64,000 nucleotides of DNA from Streptomyces sp. NBC_01232. Lineage in GTDB: Bacteria > Actinomycetota > Actinomycetes > Streptomycetales > Streptomycetaceae. The notes beneath the pieces are model-generated. The model did no database searches, was not told where the DNA came from, and saw only the letters and a program-made list of their open reading frames with translations. Location of the stretch: NCBI RefSeq assembly GCF_035989885.1, contig NZ_CP108518.1, forward strand, positions 2,980,501 to 3,044,500. The letters run 5' to 3'. The translations under genes and the position numbers were made by a program. Each line of letters opens with the position of its first letter. Positions within the stretch are counted from its first letter, which is position 1. Below, one piece after another: positions 16,649-25,215 of this stretch.

Positions 16649-18055
16649 ATGAGCCACAGCAGCACCACCGTCGCACCGCCCGAGCCGCCGCAGGCCGACG
16701 CCGGGTCTCCCCTCGGCAACGGGCTCAAGCAGCGCCACCTCTCGATGATCGCCCTCGGCGGTGTCATCGGTGCCGGACTCTTCGTCGGCTCCGGCGCCGG
16801 CATCGCCGCCGCGGGCCCCTCGATCGTGCTCGCGTACGCCGCGTCCGGGCTGCTCGTGATGTTCGTGATGCGGATGCTCGGCGAGATGTCCGCCGCCAAC
16901 CCCGCCTCCGGCTCCTTCTCCGTCCACGCGGAGCGGGCGATCGGCCCCTGGGCCGGATTCACCGCCGGCTGGATGTTCTGGACACTGCTGTGCGTGGGCG
17001 TGGCCATCGAGGCCATCGGCGCGGCGCACATCATGGCCGGCTGGTTCCCGGGCACCCCCTCCTGGATGTGGGTGCTGGTCTTCATGGCCCTCTTCTGCGG
17101 CTCGAACCTCGCCGCCGTCTCCCACTTCGGCGAGTTCGAGTTCTGGTTCGCCGCCCTCAAGATCGGCGCGATCGCGCTCTTCCTGGGCCTGGGCGTGCTC
17201 GCCGTGCTCGGCCTGCTGCCCGGCACCGACTCCCCCGGCACCGCCAACATGCTCCACGACGGCGGCTTCCTGCCCAACGGGGTGGACGGCCTGCTGGTCG
17301 GACTGCTGGCCTCGGTCGTCGCGTACGGCGGACTGGAGACGGTGACCATCGCGGCCGCCGAGTCCGAGGACCCGGTCAAGGGCGTGGCCAGGGCCGTGCG
17401 GACCACCATGTGGCGCATCGCGATCGTCTACGTCGGCTCCATGCTCGTCATCGTCACCCTGCTGCCGTGGAACGACCCGGCGGTCACGGCCGAGGGCCCG
17501 TACGCCGCCACCCTGGACCGCCTGGGCATCCCGGCCGCCGGCGAGATCATGAACGTGGTCATCCTGATCGCCCTGATGTCCGCGATGAACGCCAACATCT
17601 ACGGCTCCTCGCGCATGGCCTACTCGCTGGTCTCCCGCGGCCAGGGCCCCAAGGCGCTGGGCAAGGTGAGCGGCCGGGTGCCGCGCCGGGCGGTGCTCGC
17701 CTCCTGCGCCTTCGGCTTCGTCACCGTGCTGCTGTCCTACTGGTACCCGGACACCCTGTTCGCCTGGCTGCTGAACATGGTGGGCGGGGTCATCCTGGTC
17801 GTCTGGGGTTTCATCGCCGTCTCGCAGTTCGTGCTGCGCCGGCGGCTGGAGCGCGAGGCCCCCGAGAAGCTGGTCGTCAGGATGTGGGGCTTCCCGTACC
17901 TGACCTGGGTGGCGCTGGCCGGGGTGGCCGGGGTCCTGGTGCTGATGGCCCTGGGCGAGGACACGCGCGTCCAGGTGATCTTCACCGGCGGGCTGACCGT
18001 CGCCCTCGCGGTGACCGGTTACGTGATGCAGCGCCGGGCGGCCGGCCGGGCCTGA
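16649..18055 (+). CDS. Amino acid permease (APC superfamily), copy 3 of 3
   Basis: A 468-residue 12-helix transporter. It shares with copies 1 and 2 the KQRHLSMIALGGVIGAGLF start of helix 1, GEMSAANPASGSFSVHAERA, and HFGEFEFWFAALKIGAIAL. The C-terminal part is slightly more divergent (GEDTRVQVIFTGGLTVALAV). It probably takes up amino acids by proton symport. The upstream region carries a palindromic operator-like site shared with the divergent SDR gene, so the two may be co-regulated. Downstream lies a strong terminator. Confidence 0.9.
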   Translation: MSHSSTTVAPPEPPQADAGSPLGNGLKQRHLSMIALGGVIGAGLFVGSGAGIAAAGPSIVLAYAASGLLVMFVMRMLGEMSAANPASGSFSVHAERAIGPWAGFTAGWMFWTLLCVGVAIEAIGAAHIMAGWFPGTPSWMWVLVFMALFCGSNLAAVSHFGEFEFWFAALKIGAIALFLGLGVLAVLGLLPGTDSPGTANMLHDGGFLPNGVDGLLVGLLASVVAYGGLETVTIAAAESEDPVKGVARAVRTTMWRIAIVYVGSMLVIVTLLPWNDPAVTAEGPYAATLDRLGIPAAGEIMNVVILIALMSAMNANIYGSSRMAYSLVSRGQGPKALGKVSGRVPRRAVLASCAFGFVTVLLSYWYPDTLFAWLLNMVGGVILVVWGFIAVSQFVLRRRLEREAPEKLVVRMWGFPYLTWVALAGVAGVLVLMALGEDTRVQVIFTGGLTVALAVTGYVMQRRAAGRA

Positions 18056-18068
18056 CGGATCGTCGGAA

Positions 18069-18112
18069 GACGAAGGCGGGCTCCGTGCGAAGACACGGGG
18101 CCCGCCTTCGTC
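18069..18112. terminator. Terminator after permease 3
   Basis: 19-nt arms 18069-18087 and 18094-18112 pair with one mismatch around a 6-nt loop and are followed by TGTTC-like T-richer sequence. Confidence 0.75.
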
Positions 18113-18164
18113 GTTCAGAGGTAACCCTTACATGTGGCCTGGAATAGATACTGCTAGCGTGCAG

Positions 18165-18181
18165 TTGCGCATTGATTGCAA
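18165..18181 (+). promoter_or_regulatory. Nur box upstream of sodF
   Basis: TTGCGC-ATTGA-TTGCAA, 38 bp before the sodF start codon, matches the published Streptomyces Nur consensus tTGCaa-N5-ttGCAA at 10 of 12 half-site positions. Ni-bound Nur represses sodF when nickel is available, letting the Ni enzyme SodN take over. The site overlaps the expected transcription start. Confidence 0.8.
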
Positions 18182-18218
18182 TAAGCAGTTGGCACGCTGA
18201 GGGGACCGGATAACACGC

Positions 18219-18875
18219 ATGGCCATCTACACGCTTCCTGAGCTTCCGTACGACTACGCGGCACTGGAGCCGGTGATCAACCCGCAGATCATCGAGCTGC
18301 ACCACGACAAGCACCACGCGGCCTACGTCACGGGCGCCAACAACACGCTGGAGCAGCTGGCGGAGGCGCGCGACAAGGAGAACTGGGGCGCCCTCAACGG
18401 CCTGGAGAAGAACCTCGCGTTCCACCTCTCCGGCCACATCCTGCACAGCATCTACTGGCACAACATGGCCAGCCCGAAGACCGGCGAGGGCGGCGGCGAG
18501 CCCACCGCGGCCGACGGCCTGGGCGACCTGGCCGACGCGATCACCGAGTCCTTCGGCTCCTTCGCGAAGTTCAAGAAGCAGCTGACCTTCGCCTCCTCCG
18601 CGACGCAGGGCTCCGGCTGGGGCGTGCTCGCGTACGAGCCCGTCAGCGGCCGTCTGGTCGTCGAGCAGGTCTATGACCACCAGGGCAACGTGGGCGTGGC
18701 GAGCACCCCGATCCTGGTCTTCGACGCCTGGGAGCACGCCTTCTACCTTCAGTACAAGAACCAGAAGGTGGACTTCATCGAGGCCATGTGGAACGTCGTC
18801 AACTGGCAGGACGTCTCCAAGCGCTACGCCGACGCCAAGGCGAACACCCCGCTGCTGATCCCCGCCAAGGGCTGA
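18219..18875 (+). CDS. sodF: Iron superoxide dismutase
   Basis: A 218-residue Fe/Mn-type superoxide dismutase that converts superoxide to oxygen and peroxide in the cytoplasm. The four metal ligands are visible: His in [12 protein letters not shown], His in [11 protein letters not shown], and Asp and His in [13 protein letters not shown]. Length and sequence fit the Streptomyces SodF group; the choice of Fe over Mn rests on family and on the Nur box upstream. Regulation by Nur makes it the backup enzyme used when nickel is scarce. Start ATG at 18219 begins [18 protein letters not shown], the usual N-terminus. Confidence 0.95.
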   Translation: MAIYTLPELPYDYAALEPVINPQIIELHHDKHHAAYVTGANNTLEQLAEARDKENWGALNGLEKNLAFHLSGHILHSIYWHNMASPKTGEGGGEPTAADGLGDLADAITESFGSFAKFKKQLTFASSATQGSGWGVLAYEPVSGRLVVEQVYDHQGNVGVASTPILVFDAWEHAFYLQYKNQKVDFIEAMWNVVNWQDVSKRYADAKANTPLLIPAKG

Positions 18876-18943
18876 TCGCGCCACCACAAGCCCGTCCGCC
18901 TCGTGATCGTCTTCTCAACCTTCACCGGCGGGCGTGTCGAACG

Positions 18944-18980
18944 GAAGACCCCCGTGAGGACGTGACTCACGGGGGTCTTC
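18944..18980. terminator. Bidirectional terminator between sodF and the reductase gene
   Basis: Perfect 15-bp inverted repeat (GAAGACCCCCGTGAG at 18944-18958, complement at 18966-18980) with a 7-nt loop between convergent genes. Confidence 0.8.
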
Positions 18981-19013
18981 TGTGTGGTGCGCCGGCCGGG
19001 CCGACGGGTCCGC

Positions 19014-19661
19014 CTACTCGAAGGACGGGCCCTTGGTGCGGGTGCGCTTGATCTCGTAGAAGCCCGGGGTCGAGGCGACGAGCAGGGTGCCGTCCCAGAG
19101 CCGGGCGGCCGCGTCGCCGCGCGGGGTCGGGGTGACCACCGGACCGAAGAAGGCCACGTCGTCACCCTCGGAGCCCGGAACGGAGATCACCGGGGTGCCG
19201 ACCTCCTGGCCCACCCGGTCTATGCCGTCGTTGTGCGAGGCCCGCAGCACCTCGTCGTACTCGTCCGAGTCGGCGTACGCGAGCAGCTCGGCCGGCAGAC
19301 CGACCTCGGCGAGCGCCTCGGCGATCACCTCGCGCGTCGGGCCCTTCTCCTCGTTGTGAATGCGGGTGCCGAGCGCGGTGTAGAGCTTGCCGGTGACTTC
19401 CTCGCCGTGCTTCTGCTGCGCCGCTATGACCACGCGCACCGGGGCCCAGCCCTTGGGGCCGAGCAGCTCGCGGTAGACCTCGGGCAGTTCGTCGAGCTTG
19501 TTCTCGTTGAGCACCGCGAGGCTCATCACGTGCCAGCGGACCTCGACGTCGCGGACCTTCTCGACCTCGACCATCCAGCGGGACGTCATCCAGGCCCAAG
19601 GGCAGAGCGGGTCGAACCAGAAGTCGACCGGGGTCTTCTCGCGCACCTGGGTGTCGGTCAT
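19014..19661 (-). CDS. Mycothiol-dependent nitroreductase-like DsbA-family protein
   Basis: A 215-residue thioredoxin-fold protein of the DsbA superfamily. The active-site motif is CPWAW (in VDFWFDPLCPWAWMTSRWM), as in Rv2466c of M. tuberculosis, a mycothiol-dependent reductase active on nitro-prodrugs and oxidised protein thiols. Other matching segments are WHVMSLAVLNENK and GTPVISVPG with the cis-Pro preceding the last strand. There is no signal peptide, so it is cytoplasmic. A GAGGAGA ribosome-binding site precedes the ATG at 19661. It is divergent from pepN. Confidence 0.88.
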   Translation of the reverse strand: MTDTQVREKTPVDFWFDPLCPWAWMTSRWMVEVEKVRDVEVRWHVMSLAVLNENKLDELPEVYRELLGPKGWAPVRVVIAAQQKHGEEVTGKLYTALGTRIHNEEKGPTREVIAEALAEVGLPAELLAYADSDEYDEVLRASHNDGIDRVGQEVGTPVISVPGSEGDDVAFFGPVVTPTPRGDAAARLWDGTLLVASTPGFYEIKRTRTKGPSFE

Positions 19662-19800
19662 GTCTCTCCTCAGTCTCGGCATGGGTCGCAAAAGCGCATC
19701 ACTGGGCTCACGTTCCCCGTCACCAACCACTACCGGGTGGCGCTGATTCCCTCGTGCGAGGATTCGACACAAGAACGCGATCACGCACGAAGGAGTGCAC

Positions 19801-22353
19801 GTGCCCGGAGAGAATCTGTCCCGCGACGAGGCCCGTGAGCGGGCCGAGCTGCTGTCCGTCGACGGGTACGAGGTGGTCCTCGACATCCGGTCCGCGGTCG
19901 ACGAGGCCGAGCCGGCCGAGGGTCCCCGGACCTTCCGCTCGGTGACGACCGTCCGCTTCCGGGCGGCGGCCGGCTCCGCCACCTTCGCGGACCTGATCGC
20001 CCCTTCGGTGAACGCCGTGACCCTGAACGGGCGCGCGCTGGACGTGGCCGCGGTCTTCGACGGAGCCCGGATCGCCCTCGACGGCCTGGCCGCCGAGAAC
20101 GTCCTCGTGGTGGACGCGAACTGCGCGTACAGCCGGACGGGCGAGGGCCTGCACCGCTTCGTGGACCCGGAGGACGGCGAGGTCTACCTCTACACCCAGT
20201 ACGAGCCGGCCGACGCCCGGCGGGTGTACGCGAACTTCGAGCAGCCCGACCTCAAGGCCCCGTACCGCTTCGAGGTGACGGCCCCCGAGGGCTGGCAGGT
20301 GTGGAGCAACGGCGCGGAGGAGTCCCGCGAGGCCGGGGTGTGGCGGTTCGCCGAGACCGCGCCGATCTCCACGTACATCACGTGCGTGGTCGCGGGCCCC
20401 TACCACTACGTGACGGACACCTACACCCGCGGGGACCTGACGATCCCGCTGGGCGCGATGTGCCGCAAGGGGCTGGCGAAGCACTTCGACGCCGATGACG
20501 TCTTCCTCATCACCAAGCAGGGCTTCGACCTGTTCCACGAGCTCTTCGACTACCCGTACCCCTTCGGGAAGTACGACCAGGCCTTCGTGCCGGAGTACAA
20601 CCTGGGCGCCATGGAGAACCCGGGGATGGTGACCTTCCGCGAGGAGTACATCTACCGCGGCAAGGTGACGCAGGCCTCGTACGAGGCGCGCGCGAACGTC
20701 ATCCTGCACGAGATGGCGCACATGTGGTTCGGCGACCTGGTCACCATGAAGTGGTGGGACGACCTGTGGCTGAAGGAGTCCTTCGCGGACTTCATGGGCT
20801 CCTTCGGGCTGGTCGAGGCCACCCGCTTCGACCAGGCGTGGATCACCTTCGCCAACCGCCGCAAGTCATGGGCCTACCGGGCCGACCAGCTGCCGTCCAC
20901 GCACCCGATCACGGCCGACATCCGTGACCTGGAGGACGCCAAGCTGAACTTCGACGGCATCACCTACGCCAAGGGCGCCTCGGTGCTCAAGCAGCTGGTC
21001 GCCTATGTGGGACGGGAGGCCTTCCTGGAGGGCGCGCGGCGCTACTTCAAGGCCAACGCCTACGGGAACACCACGCTCGACGACCTGCTGTCGGTGCTCG
21101 CGGAGGTCTCCGGGCGGGACATGGCCGAGTGGTCGCGGGCCTGGCTGCAGACCGCCGGGGTGAACGCTCTGACCCCGGTGATCACCTACGACGCCGGCGG
21201 CCGGGTGACGGAGCTGGCCGTCGTGCAGGAGGGCGACGAGCTGCGTCCGCACCGGGTCGCGGTGGGCCTGTACCGGCTGGATTCCGACGGGACCCTGGTC
21301 CGCTACGCGCGGGCCGACGCGGACGTCTCGGGCGCGCGGACGGTCGTCGCGGAGCTGGCGGGCACGGACCGCCCCGACCTGGTTCTGGTCAACGACGAGG
21401 ACCTCACCTACTGCAAGATCCGCTTCGACGAGAGCTCGCTGGAGACCCTGCGGGCGCACCTCGGTGACCTGAGCGACCCGCTCGCGCGGGCCCTGAGCTG
21501 GTCGGCGCTGTGGAACCTGACGCGCGACGGCCTGATGCCGGCGCGGGACTTCGTCTCGCTGGTCCTCGCGCATGCGGGCCGCGAGAGCGACGTCGGCGTC
21601 CTGCAGATGCTGCACACGCAGGCCCTGACCTCGGTGACCCACTATGCGGCGCCCGCGTGGCGCGAGCAGGGCGGCCGGGAGCTGGCGTCGGGCGCGCTGC
21701 GCGAACTGCGGCTCGCGGCGCCGGGGTCGGAGCACCAGCTGACGTGGGCCCGCTTCTTCGCGGCGAGCGCGGCGACCGAGGGCGACTTCCAGCTGCTGCT
21801 GGGGCTGCTGGAGGGCACGGCGCGGATCGACGGGCTGGAGGTGGACCAGGAGCTGCGCTGGGACTTCCTGCTGCCGCTGGCCGCGCACGGGGCGGTGGAC
21901 GAGGGCGTGCTCGCCGCCGAACTGGCGCGCGACGACACGGCCTCGGGCAAGCGGCACCAGGTGCGGTGCCTGGCGGCGCGGCCCTCGCAGGCGGTGAAGG
22001 ACCAGGCGTGGGCGGCGGTGGTCGAGTCGGACGCGCTGTCCAACGCGCTGGTGGAGGCGACGATCGCGGGCATGCAGCAGTCCTCGCAGCGGGGCCTGCT
22101 CGCGGCCTACGCGGGGCGCTACTTCGAGGTGATCGAACGGGTGTGGGCGGAGCGGTCGATCCAGATCGGCATGGACGTGGTGAGGGGTCTCTACCCGGCG
22201 CTGCAGGGCGACTCCGCCACGCTCGAGGCCACCGACGCCTGGCTGTCGACGCACGCCGACGCGGCTCCGGCCCTGCGCCGCCTGGTCCTGGAGGCCCGGG
22301 ACGACCTGGCCCGGGGCCTGCGCGCCCAGGCCTGCGACGCGGCCGCGGGCTGA
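19801..22353 (+). CDS. pepN: Aminopeptidase N (M1 family), copy 1
   Basis: An 850-residue zinc metallopeptidase that trims N-terminal amino acids from peptides. The GTG start at 19801 follows AAGGAG. The exopeptidase motif GAMEN is at residues 269-273. The zinc site HEMAH is at 303-307, with the third ligand Glu in WLKESF 19 residues on. The N-terminal beta saddle, the catalytic domain and a C-terminal ERAP1-like helical domain (from about residue 520) are all present, so length is normal. No signal peptide is seen, so it is cytoplasmic. A second paralogue lies 8.5 kb downstream. Confidence 0.93.
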   Translation: MPGENLSRDEARERAELLSVDGYEVVLDIRSAVDEAEPAEGPRTFRSVTTVRFRAAAGSATFADLIAPSVNAVTLNGRALDVAAVFDGARIALDGLAAENVLVVDANCAYSRTGEGLHRFVDPEDGEVYLYTQYEPADARRVYANFEQPDLKAPYRFEVTAPEGWQVWSNGAEESREAGVWRFAETAPISTYITCVVAGPYHYVTDTYTRGDLTIPLGAMCRKGLAKHFDADDVFLITKQGFDLFHELFDYPYPFGKYDQAFVPEYNLGAMENPGMVTFREEYIYRGKVTQASYEARANVILHEMAHMWFGDLVTMKWWDDLWLKESFADFMGSFGLVEATRFDQAWITFANRRKSWAYRADQLPSTHPITADIRDLEDAKLNFDGITYAKGASVLKQLVAYVGREAFLEGARRYFKANAYGNTTLDDLLSVLAEVSGRDMAEWSRAWLQTAGVNALTPVITYDAGGRVTELAVVQEGDELRPHRVAVGLYRLDSDGTLVRYARADADVSGARTVVAELAGTDRPDLVLVNDEDLTYCKIRFDESSLETLRAHLGDLSDPLARALSWSALWNLTRDGLMPARDFVSLVLAHAGRESDVGVLQMLHTQALTSVTHYAAPAWREQGGRELASGALRELRLAAPGSEHQLTWARFFAASAATEGDFQLLLGLLEGTARIDGLEVDQELRWDFLLPLAAHGAVDEGVLAAELARDDTASGKRHQVRCLAARPSQAVKDQAWAAVVESDALSNALVEATIAGMQQSSQRGLLAAYAGRYFEVIERVWAERSIQIGMDVVRGLYPALQGDSATLEATDAWLSTHADAAPALRRLVLEARDDLARGLRAQACDAAAG

Positions 22354-22420
22354 CCTGCGGGGCCTTCCCCCACCCCGCCCCTTCCCGAGACCGGGCGCCG
22401 CCCGGACCCGGTCCTCGAAC

Positions 22421-22472
22421 GCCTCGAACGCCGGACGGGCTGGAAAAAGCCAGCCCTGCCGGCGTTGGAGGC
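22421..22472. repeat. Streptomyces-type intergenic hairpin repeat, copy 1
   Basis: CCTCGAACGCCGG and a following arm fold back on CCAGCC..CCGGCGTTGGAGG around an A-rich loop (AAAAA). The same motif occurs after the second pepN gene (33441-33487). Such CTCGAACGCCGGC hairpins are dispersed between Streptomyces genes and act at least as terminators. Confidence 0.75.
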
Positions 22473-22639
22473 GCGGGGGTCCGGGGCGGCGCCCCCGCAA
22501 CGGCGCCGACCCGGGTCCCCCGTACGGGCGCACCCCATCGGCAGTCGAACGCCCGTACTTTAGCCCCGGCTTGTCCGGATTTGTCGACGGGCGTGTAACA
22601 GGGGTTAGCAAGGCCATGGCCTGAGGGAATCACCGCGTC

Positions 22640-23602
22640 ATGAACCACAACGCACCCCTCCCCCTCGCCCACCTCACCGGCACCCGCCCCCGCGTGCTGA
22701 CCCTGGCCCAGCTGCGCGAGCACGGCGTCACCGCCTCCGACGCGGCCGGGCGGCCCTGGCAGCAGATCCTGCCCGGGGTGTTCCTGCTCCACTCCGGGCC
22801 CGCGACCAGCGAGGAGCGCCTGCACGCGGCGCTGCTGTACGCGGGACGGCGCGGCAGCGGCGAGGCCATGATCACCGGGCTGGCGGCGCTGGCCCTGTAC
22901 CGGTTCAGCTCCGCGCCCGCGCTGCTCGCCCTGTCGCACATCGACGTACTGGTGCCCGGCACCCGGCGGCTGCGCTCCACCGGGGACGTGCGGATCGTAC
23001 GGACGCACACGCCGCCGCGGTCCCAGGAGGTGACCGGACTGCCGGTGGCGCCCGTCGCGCGGGCCGTCGCCGACGCCGTCACCCAGCTCTCCGACGCCGG
23101 CGTCGTACGCCGCCTGCTGAGCGAGGCCGTCCGCGGCGGGCACTGCGAACCGGCCGCCGTCGTACGGGAGCTGACCGTCGCCCGGTTGCTGAACCGGCCG
23201 CACGTGGTCGACGCGGTCGAGTCGCTGCTCGCGGAGGGCCGGGCCATCGCCGAGGACCGGCTGTACCACCTCGTACGGGGCCACGAGCTCCCCGACCCCG
23301 TCTGGAACGTGGACCTGCGGCTGCCCGGCGGCCCGCACCTCGGCGGTGTCGACGCGTTCTGGCCCGAGCACTCCGTCGCCCTGGAGATCGACACCCGCGC
23401 CCCCCGCCAGGGCGAGGACGAGCAGTGGTCGGAGTCCGTGCGCAAGCGCGAGACGCTGGAGCGGCTCGGGGTGACCGTCATCCACATCACCCCCCGCAAG
23501 CTGCGCGACTGGCCCGAGCAGCAGGCCGCGGTCATCCGGACCGCCCTGACCGCGGCCGACGACCGGGAACCCGCCGCCTACCTGGTGGTACTGCCCAGGT
23601 GA
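22640..23602 (+). CDS. AbiEi-like N-terminus with C-terminal endonuclease-like domain
   Basis: A 320-residue protein. The N-terminal part (LTLAQLREHGVTASDAAGRP followed by WQQILPGVFLLHSGP) resembles the winged-helix of AbiEi-type antitoxins. The middle contains RTHTPPRSQEVTGLPVAPVA. The last about 100 residues resemble DUF559/Vsr-like nuclease folds: LHVD-like strands with GGVDAFWPEHSVALEIDTRA and then RKRETLERLGVTVIHITPRK. The candidate catalytic acids are Asp in GVDAFW and Glu in ALEID. No toxin gene is paired with it, so it is not an obvious abortive-infection system. Its 3' end overlaps the convergent PPOX gene by 25 bp. Confidence 0.75.
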   Translation: MNHNAPLPLAHLTGTRPRVLTLAQLREHGVTASDAAGRPWQQILPGVFLLHSGPATSEERLHAALLYAGRRGSGEAMITGLAALALYRFSSAPALLALSHIDVLVPGTRRLRSTGDVRIVRTHTPPRSQEVTGLPVAPVARAVADAVTQLSDAGVVRRLLSEAVRGGHCEPAAVVRELTVARLLNRPHVVDAVESLLAEGRAIAEDRLYHLVRGHELPDPVWNVDLRLPGGPHLGGVDAFWPEHSVALEIDTRAPRQGEDEQWSESVRKRETLERLGVTVIHITPRKLRDWPEQQAAVIRTALTAADDREPAAYLVVLPR

Positions 23603-24468
23603 GGCGAGTACTCCGGGGTGCTCCACAGCAGCCGCCCCGGGTGCACGCTCTCCACCACCGACTCCACCCGGAAGCGGGTGCGGCGGCTCCCGTCGGCCCC
23701 GAACTCCGTCCGGGCCCGGCCGCTGAGCTGAAGGACCGCCCCGCTCTCCCAGTCCGGGAAGAGCAGTCCGGCCCGCGGGTCGGCCGTCAGGTTCCCCAGG
23801 GTCAGGAACATGGCGTTGCCCGCGTAGTCCGGCCAGGCCAGCTCGGCCGGCGAGAGCACCTCCACGAATCCCGGCAGTCCGCCCCGGTGACTGGCGTCGG
23901 CCCCGTCCGCCTCCGCCGTGGTGGCGACGAAGAAGGTGTCGGCGCCGCGCACCGTCCGCTGCTGGTCCTGTGTGAGCACATCCCCGCGCCGCACCACACC
24001 CGCCCCCTGCCGGGCGAGCTCCAGCGGCCGGCGCCGCTGGATGTACTTGGGGCAGTTGCCGAAGACCTGCTCGGCCTCGACGGCGAAGCCTCCCCGCGTC
24101 ACCTCCAGGGTTCCGTTCAGCCGCATCCGGCGCCGGGTGCGCGGGTCGAGCGCGAGGGTGCCGACGCGGGTCCCTGCCGTGGCCAGCGCCTCGGCGAGCG
24201 GGTCGCCCGCCGGTGGACCGCCGGCGACCGCGATCCGGTCCGGCCCGGTGGCCCGTACGAAGCCGGGCGCGCCGGTGAGCAGGGAGGCCCACACCCGCCC
24301 CGCGCCGTCGGTGGCGCCGACGACCAGGTGCGGCTGGAGCCCCAGGAAGGCCGCCGCGACGTCGCGGATGCCGCTACCGATCGAGCGCCCGACATGGTCG
24401 GCCAGGTCGCGCACGCCGACCCGCTCCTGCACGGCCAGCGGGCCCCGGTGGTACGCCCCGTGGGTCAT
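23578..24468 (-). CDS. Pyridoxamine 5'-phosphate oxidase-family flavoprotein
   Basis: A 296-residue protein with a split-barrel FMN-binding fold. It is about twice the size of ordinary PPOX proteins: the N-terminal half carries FLGLQPHLVVGATDGAGRVW and a CPKYIQRR motif (in VFGNCPKYIQRRRP), and the C-terminal half has YAGNAMFLTLGNLTADPRAG and LFPDWESGAVLQLSGRAR. Proteins with this CPKYIQ segment are annotated as flavin-nucleotide-binding oxidoreductases of unknown substrate. GGAAGGA precedes the ATG at 24468. It is divergent from the CGNR regulator gene, and the operator between them suggests direct control by that protein. Confidence 0.85.
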   Translation of the reverse strand: MTHGAYHRGPLAVQERVGVRDLADHVGRSIGSGIRDVAAAFLGLQPHLVVGATDGAGRVWASLLTGAPGFVRATGPDRIAVAGGPPAGDPLAEALATAGTRVGTLALDPRTRRRMRLNGTLEVTRGGFAVEAEQVFGNCPKYIQRRRPLELARQGAGVVRRGDVLTQDQQRTVRGADTFFVATTAEADGADASHRGGLPGFVEVLSPAELAWPDYAGNAMFLTLGNLTADPRAGLLFPDWESGAVLQLSGRARTEFGADGSRRTRFRVESVVESVHPGRLLWSTPEYSPHLGSTTR

Positions 24469-24501
24469 GACGTTCCTTCCGCAGAGGTTCCCGCACACAT
24501 C

Positions 24502-24578
24502 TTGTCTAACCTTCTAGAATCAATTTAAGGGTTAGGCAAGGAGGTGTCAACCGTTCACGTACCCTCAAAGGGTTAGCC
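24502..24578. promoter_or_regulatory. Divergent operator, inverted repeat plus extra half-site
   Basis: TTGTCTAACCTT (24502-24513) faces AAGGGTTAGGCAA (24527-24539): one mismatch plus one extra base in the arms. A third related half-site, AAAGGGTTAGCC, is at 24567-24578. The interval between the two genes is clearly A/T-richer than its surroundings. It lies between the PPOX and CGNR start codons and is probably bound by the CGNR protein. Confidence 0.7.
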
Positions 24579-24605
24579 ATCCGGCGGGAGAGGGGCACGA
24601 GGGAC

Positions 24606-25166
24606 ATGACGGCGGCGGATCCACGACCCCTGACCGGGGAGCCGGTCGCCCTCGACCTGCTCAACACCCGTTGGGCCGTCGACGGCGAACCACTGGACCT
24701 CTTCGCCGGCGCGGCCGGGCTCACCCGCGTGCAGGGGCTCGCGGTCTGGCTGGAGAGCACCGGCCTGGCCGGGCGCTTCCGCGCCGACGCGGCGACCCTC
24801 GTCCATCTGCTGACCGCTCGCGAGGCCCTGGCCCGCGCGGTCGCGGACCCGGCCGACGAGAGTGCCCGTACCCTGATCGACGCCGTACTGGAGCACGGCC
24901 GCATCCGTGCCACCCTGACCGCCGAAGGCCCGGGCGAGCGGGCCGAGTTCGCCGATCCGGCCTGGGGGCCGGCCTGGACGGCGGCGCGCGACTACCTCGG
25001 CCTGCTGGGCGCCGCGCCCGGCCGGATCCGCACGTGCGCCTCCGAGAGCTGCGTCCTTCACTTCTACGACGTCTCGCGCAACGGCACCCGGCGCTGGTGC
25101 TCGATGGCCGCCTGCGGAAACCGGGCGAAGGCCTCACGTCATTACGCGCGCACGCGCGAGCGCTGA
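24606..25166 (+). CDS. CGNR zinc-finger regulator with ABATE-type domain
   Basis: A 186-residue protein. The N-terminal about 130 residues form the ABATE-type ligand domain (LALDLLNTRW-like start, here VALDLLNTRWAVDGEPLD). The C-terminus is the CGNR zinc finger: IRTCASESCVLHFYDVS, then RWCSMAACGNRAKASRHYAR, in which the four Cys and the CGNR box bind zinc and DNA. Proteins of this type are transcriptional regulators, often autoregulated and controlling an adjacent divergent gene. Here the divergent target is the PPOX-family flavoprotein, and an inverted repeat lies between the starts. Confidence 0.9.
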   Translation: MTAADPRPLTGEPVALDLLNTRWAVDGEPLDLFAGAAGLTRVQGLAVWLESTGLAGRFRADAATLVHLLTAREALARAVADPADESARTLIDAVLEHGRIRATLTAEGPGERAEFADPAWGPAWTAARDYLGLLGAAPGRIRTCASESCVLHFYDVSRNGTRRWCSMAACGNRAKASRHYARTRER

Positions 25167-25189
25167 CCACTCGAAATCTGTCACACCCG

Positions 25190-25215
25190 CACCGGGGCGC
25201 GAGCGCGTCCCGGTG
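25190..25215. terminator. Hairpin after the CGNR gene
   Basis: CACCGGGGCGCG (25190-25201) pairs with CGCGTCCCGGTG (25204-25215) with one mismatch and a very short loop; probable terminator. The rest of the interval up to the protease gene shows only a small palindrome GTCGAT-AA-ATCGAC at 25234-25247. Confidence 0.55.

Noticed and set aside
21404..24292. 962-residue open frame on the minus strand
   Set aside because: It is antisense to pepN copy 1 and the next gene, is rich in Arg/Pro/Gly and has no domain; a typical shadow of GC-rich coding DNA.
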